39,240 bases of DNA from Candidatus Olsenella stercoravium (GTDB lineage Bacteria; Actinomycetota; Coriobacteriia; Coriobacteriales; Atopobiaceae), in contig DXBZ01000043.1 of NCBI GenBank assembly GCA_019116265.1, positions 1 to 39,240 of the forward strand, read 5' to 3'. The position numbers and the translations under genes are program-made. This document shows, in pieces, positions 14,736 to 22,871 of the stretch (its first letter is position 1; each line of letters starts with the position of its first letter). The notes beneath the pieces are model-generated. The model was not told the origin of the DNA, ran no database searches, and saw only the letters and a list, made by a program, of their open reading frames with translations.

Positions 14736-16811
14736 CTAGAGACGTCGAGCGCTTTCTGCGGCCAGCGCGATGGTGGTGCCGTTGTGCAGGAGCGCCGAGG
14801 TCTGGGGTCGGATGATGCCGACGATTCCCGCAGCGAGAAGCGCCGAGTTGATGCCCATAACCGCGGTGAACGAGCGGTCGAGGCGCCCCATGAGGGAGCG
14901 GCTGAGCGCGTGCAGGCGCACGATGGCGTCGAGCCCGCCCGCGGCGAGCGTGACGTCGGCGACCTCCTGCGCGATGGCGGTGCCCGTGCCCATGGCGATG
15001 CCCACATCGGCGGCGGAGAGCGCCGGCGCGTCGTTAACGCCGTCACCCACCATGACGACGCGTTGCCCGCGAGCCACGAGCGCCTCCACGTAGGCATGCT
15101 TGTCCTCGGGGAGCAGGTCAGCCCGGTACTCGGTGATGCCCGCCTCGGCGGCGATGCGTGCGGCGGTGCGCTCGTTATCGCCGGTGAGCATGATGATGTG
15201 GTCGATGCCCTGCGAGCGAAGTGCCGCAATTGCCTCGGGCACTCCTGCCTTTAAGGGATCTTCGATGCCGAGCACGCCCACCAGCTTTCCGTCTTGGGCG
15301 AGGTAGAGCGGTGAGAGGCCTTCGAGGTCGCCGTTGATGCGCGCCTCTGCCTCGGGGGCGACTTCGACGTGCTCGTCCTCCATCACGAAGTGGCGACTAC
15401 CGATGACGATGCGCTTGCCATCGAGCGCCGATGCGATGCCGTGCGCCACGATATAGGCGACCTCGGCATGGCGTTCGCGATGCTCGAGGCCGCGCGCGGC
15501 GGCGGCCGCCACCACGGCGCGCGCCACGGGATGCGGGAAATGCTCCTCCAGGCAGGCCGAGGTGCGCAGCACCTCGTCCTCGGTCCAATCGGGCACGAGG
15601 GCGAGCACGCGCGCGACCCGGGGCGTCGCCTCGGTGAGCGTTCCCGTCTTATCGAACACGATGGTGTCGGCGGCGGCGATGGCCTCGAAATGCTTGGCAC
15701 CCTTGACGGCCATGCCCTCGTGCGCGCTCTGGCTCATGGCGGCGAGCACGCTGATGGACGACGTGAGCCTGAGGGCGCAGGAGTAGTCGACCATGAGGGC
15801 GGCCGATGTCTTGGCAAGGCTTTTCGTGGTCGCCGCCACAAGCCCTGCAAGCAGGAAGTTCCACGGCACGAAGCGGTCCGCGAGGTGCTCGCGGCGCGTC
15901 TGGATCTCGCTTTTGAGCTGCTCTGTTGCCTCGACGAGGCTCACGATGGAGCGGAGCTTGGTCGAGGCGGGCTCGGCGCCCACGCGGATGACGATCTCGC
16001 CCTCTTCTACCGCGGTGCCGGCAAAGACGTCGTCGCCGGCCATGCGCTCCACGGCGAGCGGCTCGCCGGTGAGCGCCGCCTGATTGACCATGGCCTCCCC
16101 GCGTACCACCACGCCGTCGACGCACACGGGCATACCGGTGCGCGCCACGACGAGGTCGCCCGTGCGGAGGCTCTGGGCGGGCACGGTGACCTCCTCGCCG
16201 TCCTCGAGGCGACGCGCGCTTTGGGGGATGGCCATGAGAGAGCTGATGAGCTCGTGCTCGGAGCGCGTGCGGGTGGCGTCCTCGAGAGCCTCGCCCAGAT
16301 CGAGCAAGAACATGGTGCTTGCCGCGGTCTTTGGGTCGCGCTTGGCAAACGAGAGGCCGATGGCCGAGGCGTCGAGCACCGGCACGTCGAGACGCCCGCG
16401 CCTGAGCGAGGCGAGGCCGGCGCGCAGGAACCCGAGGTAGTGAAGCCCGGCCCATACCGCGCGCAGCGCGGGAGGGAGGAGCCAGCGGCGGATCAGGTGG
16501 TTGCCCACGAGGCGGACGATGCTGCGCGCAACGGGCGCGCCCACGGGCACGAGCGCCGCAGGCGTCTGGACGCTCGTCTTTTCGAGCTGGGGGAGTGCGA
16601 GCGCATCCAGTCGATCAAACAGGGCCGTCCTTGCGGGAGCGTCGCGATACCAGACGGCAACCGAGCGGATGCGAGGATAGGCGCGCACGCGCTCGACGCC
16701 CGCCCAAGAGGAGAGCGTCGTCTCGAGAGCGACGACGTCGGATGCGACAAGACGCTCGATGAGCGTCAGGCGCACTCGCCCCGGCACCTCATGTTCGATG
16801 GCGTATCGCAC
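14736..16811 (-). CDS. P1B-type metal-transporting ATPase with SCA motif
   Basis: A 691-residue heavy-metal P-type ATPase. The N-terminal HMA-like fold (HEVPGRVRLTLIERL...) has no CxxC metal ligands. The actuator loop TGEP is near residue 248, and helix-6 motif DYSCALRLTSS near 340 carries SCA in place of CPC. The phosphorylation site DKTGTLT is near 387, the HP motif in EEHFPHPVAR, and GDGVNDAPALS near 586. It starts with GTG, 8 bases after the small PacL/DUF1490-like gene. Pumps with a degenerate CPC and an unliganded HMA domain include mycobacterial CtpC-type exporters of Zn or Mn; the metal here cannot be told from sequence alone. Confidence 0.88.
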   Translation of the reverse strand: MRYAIEHEVPGRVRLTLIERLVASDVVALETTLSSWAGVERVRAYPRIRSVAVWYRDAPARTALFDRLDALALPQLEKTSVQTPAALVPVGAPVARSIVRLVGNHLIRRWLLPPALRAVWAGLHYLGFLRAGLASLRRGRLDVPVLDASAIGLSFAKRDPKTAASTMFLLDLGEALEDATRTRSEHELISSLMAIPQSARRLEDGEEVTVPAQSLRTGDLVVARTGMPVCVDGVVVRGEAMVNQAALTGEPLAVERMAGDDVFAGTAVEEGEIVIRVGAEPASTKLRSIVSLVEATEQLKSEIQTRREHLADRFVPWNFLLAGLVAATTKSLAKTSAALMVDYSCALRLTSSISVLAAMSQSAHEGMAVKGAKHFEAIAAADTIVFDKTGTLTEATPRVARVLALVPDWTEDEVLRTSACLEEHFPHPVARAVVAAAAARGLEHRERHAEVAYIVAHGIASALDGKRIVIGSRHFVMEDEHVEVAPEAEARINGDLEGLSPLYLAQDGKLVGVLGIEDPLKAGVPEAIAALRSQGIDHIIMLTGDNERTAARIAAEAGITEYRADLLPEDKHAYVEALVARGQRVVMVGDGVNDAPALSAADVGIAMGTGTAIAQEVADVTLAAGGLDAIVRLHALSRSLMGRLDRSFTAVMGINSALLAAGIVGIIRPQTSALLHNGTTIALAAESARRL

Positions 16812-16819
16812 GGTCGCGC

Positions 16820-17137
16820 CTACGCCTCAGCAGGAGCGGGCTCGACGGGCTCGGCTGCGTCGGTTGCTTTGGACGTTTCCTGGTCCTCGTCATCCTCGGT
16901 GTCGTAGACGGTCTCGTTAAGGTACGTGGCCTCGGCGACGATGTCATCCATCTCGGCGCGGGTGCGCTCGATGGCATCCTCGCAGGCGCGCTTGGCGCGC
17001 AGGCCCGCCGCGACGGCCTCGACGTAGAGGCGCTTGGCCGCGTCGCTCGTGAGCACCTTGCCGCCGACCGACCCGATCAACACCCCCGCGCCCAAAAGCA
17101 GGCCGTGCGTTCCCTTGAGAAAACCTAGAGCACTCAT
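16820..17137 (-). CDS. PacL/DUF1490-like small membrane protein
   Basis: A 105-residue protein. Its N-terminal glycine-rich membrane helix (GTHGLLLGAGVLIGSVGGKV) is followed by an amphipathic region with the pattern LRAKRACEDAIERTRAEMDD and IVAEA, then an acidic, Pro/Ala-rich tail. The arrangement strongly resembles mycobacterial DUF1490 (PacL) proteins, which bind and support P1B ATPases such as CtpC. Coriobacterial versions may be filed as DUF6110 (recalled, not checked). PacL's terminal His-containing metal site is not seen; the tail here has only Asp/Glu. GGAGGGAG before the ATG at 17137 decides the start. It is the first gene of the operon with the ATPase. Confidence 0.65.
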   Translation of the reverse strand: MSALGFLKGTHGLLLGAGVLIGSVGGKVLTSDAAKRLYVEAVAAGLRAKRACEDAIERTRAEMDDIVAEATYLNETVYDTEDDEDQETSKATDAAEPVEPAPAEA

Positions 17138-17178
17138 GTCGAACTCCCTCCGTCGCGCACAAAAGTACGCCTTGGTGA

Positions 17179-17197
17179 ACAGTTTCAAGTCAACTGT
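17179..17197. promoter_or_regulatory. Inverted repeat in the metal operon promoter region
   Basis: ACAGTT and AACTGT, separated by seven bases, lie about 42 bases upstream of the PacL-like gene start and overlap a TTGACT that could be the -35 element on the minus strand. It is a candidate operator for a metal-responsive repressor. Confidence 0.4.
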
Positions 17198-17261
17198 AGC
17201 TCACATTTGAGGAATGGTCGGCGTGTTTTCCGCAAGGGGTCAAATGGGGACTGTCCCGTAT

Positions 17262-17287
17262 GCGCAAAAGGGACATCCCTTTTGCGC
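17262..17287. terminator. Terminator hairpin after the DUF6796-like gene
   Basis: GCGCAAAAGGGA (17262-17273) pairs perfectly with TCCCTTTTGCGC (17276-17287), directly after the minus-strand stop codon. The inner A/T run gives a bidirectional terminator. A second small palindrome, GGGAC-T-GTCCC, lies 5 bases further on. A related hairpin follows the oleate hydratase gene at 23530. Confidence 0.65.
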
Positions 17288-17288
17288 G

Positions 17289-17924
17289 TTACCCAGCGAG
17301 CTTGCAGACGAGCATCGCGGCGAACATGATCGTGAAGACGAGGTTGCTCCATCCGCCAAAGAGGATGCAGCGCGCCGGCTGCGGCACGCGCATCCACACA
17401 AGACCGAGAAAGCTCGTGACCAGCGGCGTGAGGACCACAAGCCAGGCGGGGAAGACGGTCTGTCCGAGCACGACGGCCGCGGCGAGCACAACAAAGCCCA
17501 GGTACATGGGCACGGTGGCAAACCGCATGACAAACATGATGCTGCCCGCGACCTCGTTATACAGTTCTTCTCGCCCTGCCTTGGCGATGACGGAGAGATA
17601 GACGTACTGGGCGTGATAGGCACCGCCGCAGATGAGGGCAAAGGCGAGCAGCGCCGCAGCCAGCCAGACGAGCCAGGAGAGGCCGCCGCGCGCCGTGAGC
17701 GCAAGCCCGGCAAAGCCGAGCACGTAGAAGAACGCGGAGACCGGTCCGAGCGCACCTCCAAGCCGCACGCGGCCGGCGGGCACGTCGCGCATGATGCGCA
17801 TATACGGCTTGAGCGTGCCGTCCATGTCGTAGGCGCCGGGCGTGAAGTAGAGCAGCATGTCCCCGGCAAACATGAGGATCGACCCCAGGAGCCCCAGGGC
17901 GAGAAGAACGAGCGTCGCTGGCAT
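17289..17924 (-). CDS. Polytopic membrane protein, DUF6796-like
   Basis: A 211-residue protein with about six hydrophobic segments, starting with PATLVLLALGLLGSILMFAG. Conserved-looking loop motifs are DMLLYFTPGAYDMDGTLKP, GGAYHAQYVYLS and MRVPQPARCILFGGWSNL. This resembles a small family of integral membrane proteins common in Coriobacteriia and Firmicutes (DUF6796 as far as I recall) with no known function. GGGAGG before the ATG at 17924 was used to choose the start over an ATG 12 bases upstream. Its stop is followed at once by the hairpin at 17262-17287. Confidence 0.65.
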   Translation of the reverse strand: MPATLVLLALGLLGSILMFAGDMLLYFTPGAYDMDGTLKPYMRIMRDVPAGRVRLGGALGPVSAFFYVLGFAGLALTARGGLSWLVWLAAALLAFALICGGAYHAQYVYLSVIAKAGREELYNEVAGSIMFVMRFATVPMYLGFVVLAAAVVLGQTVFPAWLVVLTPLVTSFLGLVWMRVPQPARCILFGGWSNLVFTIMFAAMLVCKLAG

Positions 17925-17995
17925 GGCGCCTCCCATCCATCGCGGGCGTCAGATGGCCCCGGAGCCTGCCCGGCCCCGGGGCCTCAGGGCAAGCC

Positions 17996-18082
17996 TTACG
18001 CCTCGACGAGGCTCCTTGCGGCCGCCTCGAGCTCGGCGACGGCATCGTCGTCGGGGGCCTCGTTGGCGATTACGGTGCAGAC
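17996..18082 (-). pseudogene. C-terminal remnant of a gene cut by the IS21 element
   Basis: Upstream of a TAA at 17996-17998, a frame reads TVIANEAPDDDAVAEL and EAAARSLVEA, with strong high-GC codon bias. It runs into the left end of the IS21-family element without a start. It looks like the last 25 or so codons of an unrecognised gene. The start of that gene is not found at the other side of the element. Confidence 0.4.
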
Positions 18083-18167
18083 TGTGTTTCGTCAAGTAGT
18101 TTTGAGCAGAATGTGCATCGACTTTTGAGCAGGCTGCGCACGGGACGTGCGCAGCCATTTTGAGCGG

Positions 18168-18911
18168 CTACCCCTCCTGCATGAGGGCGTGCCTCACGCG
18201 GTACGACTCGCCGCGGAACTGGACGAGCCTGCCGTGGTGCACCACGCGGTCGATCACGGCGGCGGCCATCTGGTCGTCCCCGAACACCCCTCCCCAGCGC
18301 GAGAACTCGAGGTTCGTGGTGATGACCACGCTCTGCCTCTCGTAGGCGTCGGCGAACACCTGGAAGACGAGGCGGGCCCCGTCGGCGTCGAGCGGAAGGA
18401 ACCCGAGCTCGTCGATCACGAGCAGCCGCGCCCGCGCGATCTGGGACATCTCGCGGTCGAGCCTGCCCTCCTCGCGGGCGCGGCGCAGGCGCATCACGAG
18501 CGAGGACGCCGTGAAGAACCTGGCCTCGAGCCGGCTGTCGCACGCGAGCTGGCACAGCGCGCTCGCCATGTGCGTCTTGCCCGTGCCCACGTCGCCCATC
18601 AGCACCAGGTCCTCGCGGCGGTCGAGGAAGGAGAGCGACAGCAGGTCCTCGCGGCCGAGCCCCTCGGGCCACGACACCGCCGACCAGTCGTAGCCGTCGA
18701 AGGTCTTCGGCGCCGGCAGGCCGCAGCGCCTGAGCAGCGCCGCGCGCTTGGAGGCGTCCCTGCTCGCCGCCTCGGCCTCGAGATACGAAGCCAGGTACTC
18801 CACCTGCTTCGGGCTGCCGGCGCCCGCCCACTCCCTGAGCACGGAGGTCGTGAGCGAGCACCTCCTGCCCGCCTCCACGACCCTCCGGGAGAGCTCCGCG
18901 CTAGCCGGCAT
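18168..18911 (-). CDS. istB: IS21-family helper ATPase IstB
   Basis: A 247-residue AAA+ protein of DnaC type. It has Walker A LMGDVGTGKTHMA near residue 105, Walker B RLLVIDELGFLPLD, sensor-1 VVITTNLEFSRWG and the C-terminal VIDRVVHHGRLVQFRGESYR motif typical of IstB. It assists IstA by binding DNA and directing target choice. It starts 11 bases inside the end of istA, as usual for this family. All motifs are intact. Confidence 0.93.
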   Translation of the reverse strand: MPASAELSRRVVEAGRRCSLTTSVLREWAGAGSPKQVEYLASYLEAEAASRDASKRAALLRRCGLPAPKTFDGYDWSAVSWPEGLGREDLLSLSFLDRREDLVLMGDVGTGKTHMASALCQLACDSRLEARFFTASSLVMRLRRAREEGRLDREMSQIARARLLVIDELGFLPLDADGARLVFQVFADAYERQSVVITTNLEFSRWGGVFGDDQMAAAVIDRVVHHGRLVQFRGESYRVRHALMQEG

Positions 18912-20379
18912 GCGACTCGCCCCCTCGCAGGAAGGCGTCGTAGACGCCGAGGTCGGCGCCCCCGGATGCCTCCGGGCCGCCCGCCGCGATCCTCCTGGCA
19001 AGCACGTCGACGGTCGCGTCGTCGGGGACACGGCCGCCCTCCACGACGCGCAGCGCCGCGCCGCAGGCGGCCTCGAAGCCCGACGCCTCCGCCGCGCGGG
19101 ATATGGAGCGCAGCGTCTGCCTCCGCTGGGGGGCGTCCATGCGGTCGATGCCCTCGACGAGGGCGGCGGGCATGTCGCGCCTGATCACGGACTCCCCGAA
19201 CGCGCGCGGCCGCGCCACCAGCGCCGGCACGAGCGAGAGGGGGTTGCGCACCGCCGGGCCGTCGCCGAACGCGCGCGGCAGCAGGGCGACCCTCCTGCCG
19301 CGGTCGGCGAGGACCTCGACCGTGTCGGCGCGGACCCCGACCAGGAGCTCCCGGGAGTGCCAGGCCGGCCCGGCGCAGTACTCGCGCCCGTCGACCGCGA
19401 CGTAGCCGCGCTTGTCCGCCCGGCAGCGCACCCACCTGACGGCGTCGAAGGGCGCCGAGGGGAGCGCGAGCATCGCGGCGAGGTCCTCGGCGAGCGCCTC
19501 GGGCGTGGGGCGGCCGTCGCGCGCCCGCGACGCGGCGTTCAGGCGGTCGCACCCCTCCCTGAGCAGCGCGTTCAGCTCGGCGAGCGAGCCGACGCGGGGC
19601 ACCGGCACGAGGAGGTTGCGCCTGATGAAGCCCACGGCGTTCTCCACGGAGCCCTTCTCGTTGCCCGAGTACGGGTTGCAGTAGCGGCTGCCCATGCGGT
19701 AGTGGGCGCGGAACAGGGAGAACAGGTGCGACTCGGTGACCTCCCCGCGCACGCGGCGGCCGGCCTCGGTGGCGTTGTCGAGCACGAGCTCGCGCGGCGC
19801 CCGACCGATCCAGCCGAAGATGTCCGCCAGACCCGCGCACATGCACTCCGCGCGCTGCGACATGCCGGCCACGGCGTAGCGCGCGTTGGAGTGGGGCAGC
19901 GTGAGCGCCAGGAGCTTCAGGTGGGCCCGCTCGCCGGCAAGGGCCGCCTCGAAGCTGCCGTAGTCGGCCTGCGCGGTGCCCGGGGCCCACTCGAGCTCGA
20001 GGTACCCGCCCCCGGCGCCCGCGCCGCGGGCGAGCCTCCACTCGCGCACGTGGCGCTGGACGGTCGAGTAGGAGCCCTCGTAGCCCCTCTCCTCGACGAG
20101 CCTGTCGTAGAGCCGCTTGGCGGTGTGGCGCTGCTTGCGCGGGGCGCCGAGGTCCGCCTCGAGCACCGCGTCGACCCACGCCACGTGCTCCTCGAGCGCG
20201 GGGCGGGGGCGCTCCTCCGGGAGCGGCGGCGCCGGCGAAAGGTCCTCCATGTCGGCGTACCTCGCCACGGTGTTGCGGCTGAGGTGCAGCTCGCGCGCGA
20301 TCTCCGCCCTCGGCACGCCCCTCGCGTCCATCGAGCGTATATCATTCCTCACATCCAGGGGCACGGTCATCTCCTCCAT
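18901..20379 (-). CDS. istA: IS21-family transposase IstA
   Basis: About 492 residues. An N-terminal helix-turn-helix (SMDARGVPRAEIARELHLSR) is followed by an rve integrase core with Asp in AQADYGSFEAAL, Asp in LVLDNATEAG and Glu in GNEKGSVENAVGF, then a C-terminal beta-barrel-like region. The frame is open from 20424; ATGs at 20379 and 20370 are more plausible because AAGGA and GGAGG lie just upstream. I chose 20379. With an intact triad and intact istB, the element may be mobile. Confidence 0.9.
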   Translation of the reverse strand: MEEMTVPLDVRNDIRSMDARGVPRAEIARELHLSRNTVARYADMEDLSPAPPLPEERPRPALEEHVAWVDAVLEADLGAPRKQRHTAKRLYDRLVEERGYEGSYSTVQRHVREWRLARGAGAGGGYLELEWAPGTAQADYGSFEAALAGERAHLKLLALTLPHSNARYAVAGMSQRAECMCAGLADIFGWIGRAPRELVLDNATEAGRRVRGEVTESHLFSLFRAHYRMGSRYCNPYSGNEKGSVENAVGFIRRNLLVPVPRVGSLAELNALLREGCDRLNAASRARDGRPTPEALAEDLAAMLALPSAPFDAVRWVRCRADKRGYVAVDGREYCAGPAWHSRELLVGVRADTVEVLADRGRRVALLPRAFGDGPAVRNPLSLVPALVARPRAFGESVIRRDMPAALVEGIDRMDAPQRRQTLRSISRAAEASGFEAACGAALRVVEGGRVPDDATVDVLARRIAAGGPEASGGADLGVYDAFLRGGESHAG

Positions 20380-20547
20380 CCTTCCCGGGCGGTCCTCGCC
20401 AAAGTTCGCGCCCGGGAAAACCATACGGCGGGGGCCGCGCCCCTGGCCCCGGGGACACGGCCCTCATGCTCAAAGTGCTCAATTCCTGACGCACGCGGCG
20501 CTCAGATCCCGGTGCTCATTCGGACCATTTCCTATTGCACATCAACA

Positions 20548-20742
20548 CTCGAGGAGGGCTTCGGCGCGAGGCCCGAGGCCGACGATGGCGGGGCTCGGGT
20601 CGTCGTGGACCCCGCCGCGCCCGGCGCCCAGAAGCTCGACGCGGTGGTCAGGGCATGGGCAGCGATGCGCGCGAGGCTGGACTCCGGGGAGATCTCCGAG
20701 GATGAGTACCTCGACTGGAAGCGCGGGTTCGGCGGAAGGTAG
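20548..20742 (+). pseudogene. C-terminal fragment of a gene at the right IS21 border
   Basis: A plus-strand frame enters from the IS21 right end and reads GARPEADDGGARVVVDPAAP, then QKLDAVVRAWAAMRARLDSG and EISEDEYLDWKRGFGG before a TAG at 20740-20742. The amphipathic ending resembles short C-terminal tails of coriobacterial helix-turn-helix regulators, but no domain is left to prove it. The 5' part is missing, and the fragment on the other side of the IS is on the opposite strand, so these are two different genes. Confidence 0.4.
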
Positions 20743-20750
20743 ATTTTGGC

Positions 20751-20799
20751 GGTTAAGGGGGCATTTCTTGCTAAACCGCAATAATACGGCCCCTTAACG
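20751..20799. terminator. Inverted repeat after the gene fragment
   Basis: GGTTAAGGGG (20751-20760) is complementary to CCCCTTAAC (20790-20798) across about 30 bases. Position after a stop codon suggests a terminator or the border of a small element, but the loop is long and there is no T run. Confidence 0.35.
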
Positions 20800-21113
20800 G
20801 GAGTGTTTGCATTATTCGGGAGCACTGATGGCTTCGAGGCGCTGCGGGATTTTTTTTCTGCGCCCAGTCGACTTGAAAGAGGGCGTCAGGGTGTGGAGCA
20901 CACAGTTTGCATGCTTCCTGGTTTGCCGAGTTTTGCATCCATATACAGCGCGGCTTTCCTCCTAAACGCAATGGCTCGGGGCGTTCTTGCGTAGTGTGCC
21001 CGGCATTCGCTATCCGAAAACGACCAGTTCGTTTTGCTTCGGATAGTACAGGATATATATTCGACATTAAGGATGTGCTGACCAACTGGGATCTAATTGA
21101 GGATGGTGCAAAG
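20800..21113. other. Leader region of the RES-like gene
   Basis: About 310 bases with no convincing gene; the frame of the downstream gene is open here from 20907 but without high-quality start signals until 21075-21114. CTATCCGAA (21010-21018) and TTCGGATAG (21038-21046) form an inverted repeat that could be an operator or leader hairpin. TATCCGAAAAC occurs again at about 22395, after the gene. Confidence 0.4.
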
Positions 21114-22238
21114 ATGGAGTTATCTTGGCTGTTGAATGATTTCATCTGTAATGACCTATATGCTCCGTTTGTTGTCAAACTGGACAATGACTACTATTCC
21201 TGCCTTATGGAGAAATACAACATTGTGTTCAATCAGGCGGAAAAGGCCGGTGCGGATGATGGCAGCCTGGCAATAATAAAGAAATATCGAAATAAAATCC
21301 TCGAAGCCCTGCGTAGTTACTACAAGGCCGATATTGCAAAAAGCAACACAATCATCAGGAATTTGGTTTCAGAAGTTCGTTCCGATTCTTTTGCGGTTGC
21401 AAAGCTAGGTGAGAGTTGGGCCTTTCCGGGGAACAGGAGCCAGGAGATACAATTCTTTCGGTCGAGAAAAGGGAGTCCTTCCAGTGCCTACGCGGCAAAA
21501 GAGATGTTGCATTTGCCGAAGAGCCTGAGATCTAAGACCAGAAGCTACAGGTTTAGTATCCCCGGCAGTCCGGCCTATTATCTTGCAAATTCTTCGTATG
21601 GATGCTGGATAGAGACGGAATTTCCGCCGGAAATCGATTTCAACGTCTCACCGGTAGTTTTAGACGGCACGCAGAAAATACTCAACTTGGCAATCAATGT
21701 GAGAGATTTCGGCGGCTTGGACGGTTTTGATGAGGGGCGCGTTCATTGCTGGCTTAAACTATTCATGCTCATGATAGCGACCTCGTACAGAATTGACGAA
21801 GCTGGCAGAACGTTCAAGTCTGAGTACATCGTCTCCCAGGCAATAATGATGGCGTGTAAGAAGCTTGGTCTTGACGGGGTCGCCTATTATTCCCGGCGCG
21901 TGGAAGACGACGTATTCGCACGCTGCGCCGTCAACCTCGCTCTATTTGTTAATTATGATCAGCACAAGGAGTACTCCCCACTCATTAAACATATGAAAAT
22001 AGATGATTCCTTCAACTATGCCCTGTACAAACAGCTCTCTCCGTCGCTGAGATGTAGAGACTATGAACTGAGGTCTGTCGACCATGCGTATATAACGAAT
22101 ATTGGCAGCTATGACAGACAGCATCCCTATAGAGAAACAGAGTTCTTCGAGTTCGACAGATACCTGTTCGCAACTTGGCAAGGAAAGACGAACGGGAGGG
22201 GAAAAGACGATCTTCCTTGGGATGTGTCCGTTGATTAG
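21114..22238 (+). CDS. RES-like domain protein (candidate NAD-consuming toxin)
   Basis: A 374-residue protein in an AT-rich patch. The N-terminal 130 residues are helical and unrecognised (MELSWLLNDFICNDLYAPFV). From about residue 115 a RES-type pattern is visible: an FFRSRKG arginine, EMLHLPKSLR, YRFSIPGSPAYYLANSSYGC followed by WIETEF with the glutamate, and a downstream KSEYIVSQAIMMACKKLGLD segment. RES toxins degrade NAD+. Here no antitoxin-like partner lies next to it, so a stand-alone defence or abortive-infection role is conceivable but inferred. GAGGA ten bases before the ATG supports this start; a GTG at 21075 is an alternative. Codon use and base composition differ from the neighbours, suggesting transfer. 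Confidence 0.6.
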   Translation: MELSWLLNDFICNDLYAPFVVKLDNDYYSCLMEKYNIVFNQAEKAGADDGSLAIIKKYRNKILEALRSYYKADIAKSNTIIRNLVSEVRSDSFAVAKLGESWAFPGNRSQEIQFFRSRKGSPSSAYAAKEMLHLPKSLRSKTRSYRFSIPGSPAYYLANSSYGCWIETEFPPEIDFNVSPVVLDGTQKILNLAINVRDFGGLDGFDEGRVHCWLKLFMLMIATSYRIDEAGRTFKSEYIVSQAIMMACKKLGLDGVAYYSRRVEDDVFARCAVNLALFVNYDQHKEYSPLIKHMKIDDSFNYALYKQLSPSLRCRDYELRSVDHAYITNIGSYDRQHPYRETEFFEFDRYLFATWQGKTNGRGKDDLPWDVSVD

Positions 22239-22871
22239 TGTTCGGAAGCCGTAGTGATTGTCGTAAGAATTCAATTGGACATGAAATGAAGATGATGACG
22301 AATGGTGATAAAAGTGGTTCTCGGTATTGACTGCTAGCGTTGGGAGCCTCTCGCCAGTAATTAGCGTTGAGTTCATTTTGAGTTCAATTTGGGTATCCGA
22401 AAACCGCCTGATTCCAGTAAATGGGAAGACGGCGGTGCACCACATAGACGAGAGGCCATGGAAATGCACGATTTGATTACTGAGTGGGAGTAATTATTCA
22501 GGAAGCTATGGGGTTTAAACCGCCAATATTGACAAAAATGCCCCGATAAACGCGATATTTGCTATGCCGGTCCAAGTCGAGAGGCTGGGACTGGCATACG
22601 TTTGTTTGGACGGTAGGACTAGCTCGAGCGGGTTTGCCCCCTCTGTCACTATGGCGTCGCGGTGCGTCCGCCGGAATTTGCCGGTGCGGCAAGTCGTGCC
22701 TCATACATGGCAATCATGGGGCTCGATGCTGGGACGCCGCGGGGCGAGGCGCTTCCTCGGGCGCTCCTTCGGCCCCGTTCCTGCGGCAGAAGGCCGAGCT
22801 GGGCACATGTTAGAATTTCTCTGCATGATCACCGCTGGCAAGTGTCAACGCCTCAAGTTTGGAGGGCGCGC
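22239..22871. other. Long gap, AT-rich then GC-rich, no gene seen
   Basis: About 630 bases. The first 330 keep the AT-rich composition of the RES-like gene, then composition jumps back to GC-rich near 22560, marking the border of the insert. TATCCGAAAAC near 22395 repeats the sequence near 21011. No frame has both a ribosome-binding site and plausible codon use; the frames here look like shadows. Confidence 0.4.

Larger units (their letters stand above)
18083..20547 (-). mobile_element. IS21-family insertion sequence
   Basis: The istA-istB pair with overlapping genes is flanked by sub-terminal repeats of TTGAGCA. The left end has TTTTGAGCA twice and TTTTGAGCG once within 18100-18166. The right end, read inward, has AATGAGCA, TTGAGCA and TTTGAGCA within 20470-20520. 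Such multiple sub-terminal repeats are the transposase-binding sites of IS21 elements. The tips begin TGTGTTTC on the left and TGTTGATG on the right. The boundaries are estimates, and no 4- to 8-bp target duplication could be matched. Confidence 0.8.

Noticed and set aside
15369-16907. 512-codon plus-strand frame opposite the P1B ATPase
   Set aside because: Shadow of a gene with all catalytic motifs on the other strand.
18748-20547. Long plus-strand frame opposite istA/istB
   Set aside because: Antisense shadow; only its last 65 codons, outside the IS, look like a real gene fragment.
21942-22469. 175-codon minus-strand frame over the end of the RES-like gene
   Set aside because: Overlaps the coding strand of a better-supported gene, has no ribosome-binding site and no recognisable pattern.
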